64,000 nt of DNA from Antarctobacter sediminis (GTDB taxonomy: Bacteria > Pseudomonadota > Alphaproteobacteria > Rhodobacterales > Rhodobacteraceae). The stretch is from NCBI RefSeq assembly GCF_019218285.1, contig NZ_JAHUZG010000002.1, positions 1,116,001-1,180,000 of the forward strand, written 5' to 3'. The notes beneath the pieces were generated by a model. It made no database searches. It was not told the DNA's origin and worked only from the letters and a program-made list of their open reading frames with translations. Both the position numbers and the translations under genes were made by a program. This document shows positions 61,612 through 64,000 of the stretch, one piece after another. Position 1 is the first letter of the stretch. Each line of letters starts with the position of its first letter.

Positions 61612-62558
61612 GCGTTTCGGTCCTTGGCGCCGGAGCCTTTGGCACCGCGCTTGCGGTGGCGCTGGGGCGCAAGGGACCGGTGACGCTTTGGGCGAGGGAT
61701 TCCAGCGTGCTGCGCGAAACGGGGCAAAGCCCCCGGCTTCCGGGTGTCGACCTGCCACCGTCCGTGACGATCACCGACGACCTCGAACAGGCCACCCGCG
61801 CACGGACGCTGTTGCTGGCCGTACCGATGCAACAACTGTCGCACCTGCTGGACCGCATCGACGACCCCTTGCGAGGCAAGGCGCTGGTTGCCTGTTGCAA
61901 GGGCATCGACCTGACAGAAGGGATCGGCCCGTCCGCATTGATTGCCGGACGCAAACCCGGGGCCACGCCCGCCGTGCTGACCGGTCCCAGTTTTGCTGCC
62001 GACATTGCCAAGGGCCTGCCCACGGCGCTGACGCTGGCCTGTGGTGATGAAACGCGCGGCCATCGCCTGCAAGAAACGCTGTCTACGCCGGTGCTGCGGT
62101 TGTATCGCAGCAATGACATGCCCGGAGCCGAACTGGGCGGCGCGCTGAAGAATGTGATCGCCATCGCCTGCGGGGCCTGTATCGGTGCCGGACTGGGGGA
62201 CAGCGCCCGCGCTGCGCTGATGACCCGCGGCTTTGCCGAGATGGTGCGACTGGCGGTGGCGCTGGGCGCGCGGGCCGAAACGCTGACCGGTCTTTCGGGG
62301 CTGGGCGACCTTACGCTGACCTGCACCTCGGACATGTCGCGCAACTATCGGTTCGGCCTGTCTCTGGGTCGGGGTATGGCCTTTGACCCGGAGGTGACCG
62401 TCGAAGGCGCCGCCACGGCCCGTGCCGCCGCGCGGATCGCCCACGACCGGGCCCTGCCCTTGCCGGTCTGCACCGCCGTGGCGGACCTGACACAGGGCCA
62501 ACTGACCGTTCCGCAGGCCATGGATGCCCTGCTTTCTCGACCACTCAAGGATGAATGA
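61608..62558 (+). CDS. gpsA: Glycerol-3-phosphate dehydrogenase (NAD(P)+)
   Basis: 316 residues. Makes sn-glycerol 3-phosphate for phospholipids. The Rossmann start [15 protein letters not shown], the catalytic Lys in [29 protein letters not shown] and the signature [14 protein letters not shown] are clear. Coupled to tsaD by an ATGA overlap and followed after one base by the YciI gene, so tsaD-gpsA-yciI-EVE forms one operon. Confidence 0.97.
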   Translation: MSVSVLGAGAFGTALAVALGRKGPVTLWARDSSVLRETGQSPRLPGVDLPPSVTITDDLEQATRARTLLLAVPMQQLSHLLDRIDDPLRGKALVACCKGIDLTEGIGPSALIAGRKPGATPAVLTGPSFAADIAKGLPTALTLACGDETRGHRLQETLSTPVLRLYRSNDMPGAELGGALKNVIAIACGACIGAGLGDSARAALMTRGFAEMVRLAVALGARAETLTGLSGLGDLTLTCTSDMSRNYRFGLSLGRGMAFDPEVTVEGAATARAAARIAHDRALPLPVCTAVADLTQGQLTVPQAMDALLSRPLKDE

Positions 62559-62559
62559 C

Positions 62560-62829
62560 ATGTTGATTGCCCTGATTGCCCACGACAAACCCGGCGCGCT
62601 CCAGATCCGCAAGGACACACGCCCCGCCCATGTCGACTATCTGAAGTCCACCGGGGTCGTGTCGCAGGCCGGTCCGCTGCTGGACGACGAAGGCCAGATG
62701 ATCGGATCGCTGGTGATCCTCGACGTCGCCGACAAGGCCGCCGCCGAGGATTGGGCCGCAAACGATCCCTACGCCAAGGCGGGCCTGTTCCAGAGCGTCA
62801 CCCTGACCGCGTGGAACAAGGTGATCTGA
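62560..62829 (+). CDS. YciI-family protein
   Basis: 89 residues. Small ferredoxin-like fold of the YCII family: the start MLIALIAHDKPGALQIRK, His in RPAHVDYL and Asp in WAANDPYAKAGLF are the conserved positions of the putative active site. Function in general unknown. The ATG at 62560 is used since AAGGA stands eight bases before it; a Met three codons upstream is too close. Shares TGATG with the EVE gene. Confidence 0.88.
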   Translation: MLIALIAHDKPGALQIRKDTRPAHVDYLKSTGVVSQAGPLLDDEGQMIGSLVILDVADKAAAEDWAANDPYAKAGLFQSVTLTAWNKVI

Positions 62830-63248
62830 TGCGCTATTGGCTTTTCAAGTCCGAGCCGTCGACCTGGTCCTGGGAGGATCAGGTTGCCAAGGGCGACTCG
62901 GGCGAGGAATGGGACGGCGTGCGCAACTATCAGGCGCGCAATTTCATGCGCGAGATGGCCAAAGGCGACCGGGGGTTCTTTTATCACTCGCAAAAGGAAA
63001 AAGCCGTGGTGGGCACCGTCGAGGTGATCGCCGAGGCCCATCCCGACAGCACAACCGACGACGACCGTTGGGAATGCGTGGACATCAAGGCATTGGAAAA
63101 GGCACGCAATCCGGTGACGCTGGACCAGATCAAGGAAGATCCGCGCCTGTCCGAGATGATCCTTGTCAGGAATTCGCGCCTGTCGGTGCAGCCCGTAACC
63201 CCGGAGGAATGGCAGGTGATCTGCGGTCTTGCAGGGCTGAATGCCTGA
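62829..63248 (+). CDS. EVE-domain protein
   Basis: 139 residues. Complete EVE domain (PUA-like): MRYWLFKSEPSTWSWED, DGVRNYQARNFMREM, GFFYHSQKEKAVVG and LVRNSRLSVQPV. EVE proteins bind modified bases in nucleic acid, similar to human thymocyte nuclear protein 1. Overlaps the YciI stop by one base. Last gene of the tsaD operon. Confidence 0.93.
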   Translation: MRYWLFKSEPSTWSWEDQVAKGDSGEEWDGVRNYQARNFMREMAKGDRGFFYHSQKEKAVVGTVEVIAEAHPDSTTDDDRWECVDIKALEKARNPVTLDQIKEDPRLSEMILVRNSRLSVQPVTPEEWQVICGLAGLNA

Positions 63249-63391
63249 GCTTTGACCCAATGGGGCGGATCAAGTGACTCGGGGATTCTGGCAATCTGGG
63301 GTATATCGACCGGGACGGCCAAAGGGCTGTTGCCGACTGACGTTTATCCGCCGGGCCCCGAGCACTGCGGACCAAGCCGGAGAGCTTATTC

Positions 63392-63793
63392 ATGATGGAA
63401 CTTGTGAATATCGTCCTTGCCGCCGTCCTTGCCTTTGCGGCGGGCGCGGTCTGGTACATGAGCCTGGCCGAACCCTGGAAACAAGCTTCGGGCGTGGCGC
63501 TGGATGCCGACGGCAATCCCGAAGGCGGCGGTATGAAGCCGGGCGTCATGGTGTTGACCTTTGTCATGCAAGTCGTCGTCGCGGGCATGATGCGCCATGT
63601 CTTTGCTGCCAGCGGGATCGAAACGCTTGGCGGGGGCCTGCTATCCGGCCTTGGGATCGGGTTGTTCCTGATTTCGCCGTGGATCGCGCTGAACAACGCC
63701 AATTCGCTGCGTCCGTTCAAGCTCACGCTGATCGACGGTGGCTATGCGACATTGGCCTGCGGCCTGATGGGACTGGTGCTGACGCTGTTCTGA
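63392..63793 (+). CDS. DUF1761 membrane protein
   Basis: 133 residues with four membrane helices: NIVLAAVLAFAAGAVWYM, GVMVLTFVMQVVVAGMM, LLSGLGIGLFLISPWIALN and LIDGGYATLACGLMGLVLTL. The Trp-Tyr in GAVWYM and the order of helices match the DUF1761 family, of unknown function. CCGGAGAG is the ribosome site. Separate from the EVE gene by 143 bp with no clear terminator. Confidence 0.85.
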   Translation: MMELVNIVLAAVLAFAAGAVWYMSLAEPWKQASGVALDADGNPEGGGMKPGVMVLTFVMQVVVAGMMRHVFAASGIETLGGGLLSGLGIGLFLISPWIALNNANSLRPFKLTLIDGGYATLACGLMGLVLTLF

Positions 63794-63848
63794 TGACCGC
63801 CCCGGGGCGCGCGCGTTCATGGCGCACCCCAACTTGCCGGTATTGAAA

Positions 63849-63877
63849 CGGGGGATTCCAGACGTCCGGAACCCCCC
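63849..63877. terminator. Hairpin after the DUF1761 gene
   Basis: GGGGG-A-TTCC pairs with GGAACCCCC around eight bases, 56 bp after the stop. It has no U-tract, so its function as terminator is unsure. The rest of the window to 64000 holds no gene I can support; an ATG at 63947 opens a frame of 18 codons to the edge without a ribosome site. Confidence 0.4.
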
Positions 63878-64000
63878 GCTCACCCACGTGCTCCCTACGC
63901 ACCACACGTGTAATGAATTCCTTGGGTCCGGCCTTTCTGGCCAGTCATGAAGACGTTACGCCGCCACGGTCCGCCAAGCAAATCGGGAATAGGCGCAATT

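Noticed and set aside
63947-64000. Start of a further plus-strand gene at the window edge
   Set aside because: Only 18 codons are visible, there is no ribosome site, and the composition is not informative.

Overview
The window is GC-rich chromosomal DNA that reads as an alphaproteobacterium of the Rhodobacteraceae, most likely the marine Roseobacter group. The evidence is the gene content: a Hint-domain protein of roseobacter type, the tsaD/hemD/mitofilin/hemY neighbourhood, form II CoxSLM, XoxF-type methanol oxidation and RTX secretion substrates. No prophage, insertion sequence, CRISPR array or integrase was seen.

Layout. 1-17 kb is housekeeping and envelope: a truncated secreted SGNH-like protein, leuA behind a probable leucine attenuator, gamma-glutamyltransferase, PhnA-like protein, a 2-hydroxyacid dehydrogenase, an SH3 protein, a ClpP-like periplasmic protein, a Hint protein, UDP-glucose dehydrogenase, the Kdo genes kdsD-kdsB-kdsA and a phosphohexomutase. 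17-44 kb is a large quinoprotein (PQQ) alcohol-oxidation island centred on a lanthanide-type methanol dehydrogenase (XoxF, DYD motif). Around it are two cytochromes c, a XoxJ-like binding protein, a Lut/Ped-type ABC system (probable lanthanide uptake), a second SsuABC-like importer whose permease lies 14 kb from its partners, a sulfur-relay-like set (CX3CW rhodanese, zinc hydrolase, SoxYZ-like carrier), a NosR-like flavinylated membrane protein with ApbE, a form II molybdenum hydroxylase (coxGSLM), and a response regulator/FIST/hybrid kinase set that probably controls the locus. 44-47 kb holds an orphan membrane-fusion protein, a peroxiredoxin and an RTX protein with exact 49-residue repeats. 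47-54.5 kb is a catabolic island: two TetR regulators, crotonase, Rieske oxygenase, two glutathione transferases, nitronate monooxygenase-like enzyme and acyl-CoA ligase. 54.5-64 kb returns to housekeeping: two envelope proteins, tRNA-Thr(CGU), hemY, mitofilin-like protein, hemD, tsaD, gpsA, YciI, EVE and DUF1761 proteins.

How it fits together. In the quinoprotein island methanol or another alcohol would be oxidised in the periplasm by XoxF, with electrons going to the small cytochromes c. The Lut/Ped-type transporter would supply the rare-earth cofactor. The aldehyde product could be handled by the Mo-hydroxylase encoded in the same operon as PedF and XoxJ. Five promoter regions of the island carry a similarly oriented TACGACC-type motif 55-102 bp before a start codon, which suggests one regulon.

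Other structure: a dispersed palindrome-linked repeat (core GAGTATTT-N3-CCAAGAAGAA) occurs five times, once forming the first codons of a secreted beta-propeller gene and once as an inverted pair between convergent genes. All functional statements are from reading the sequence; no database search was run.
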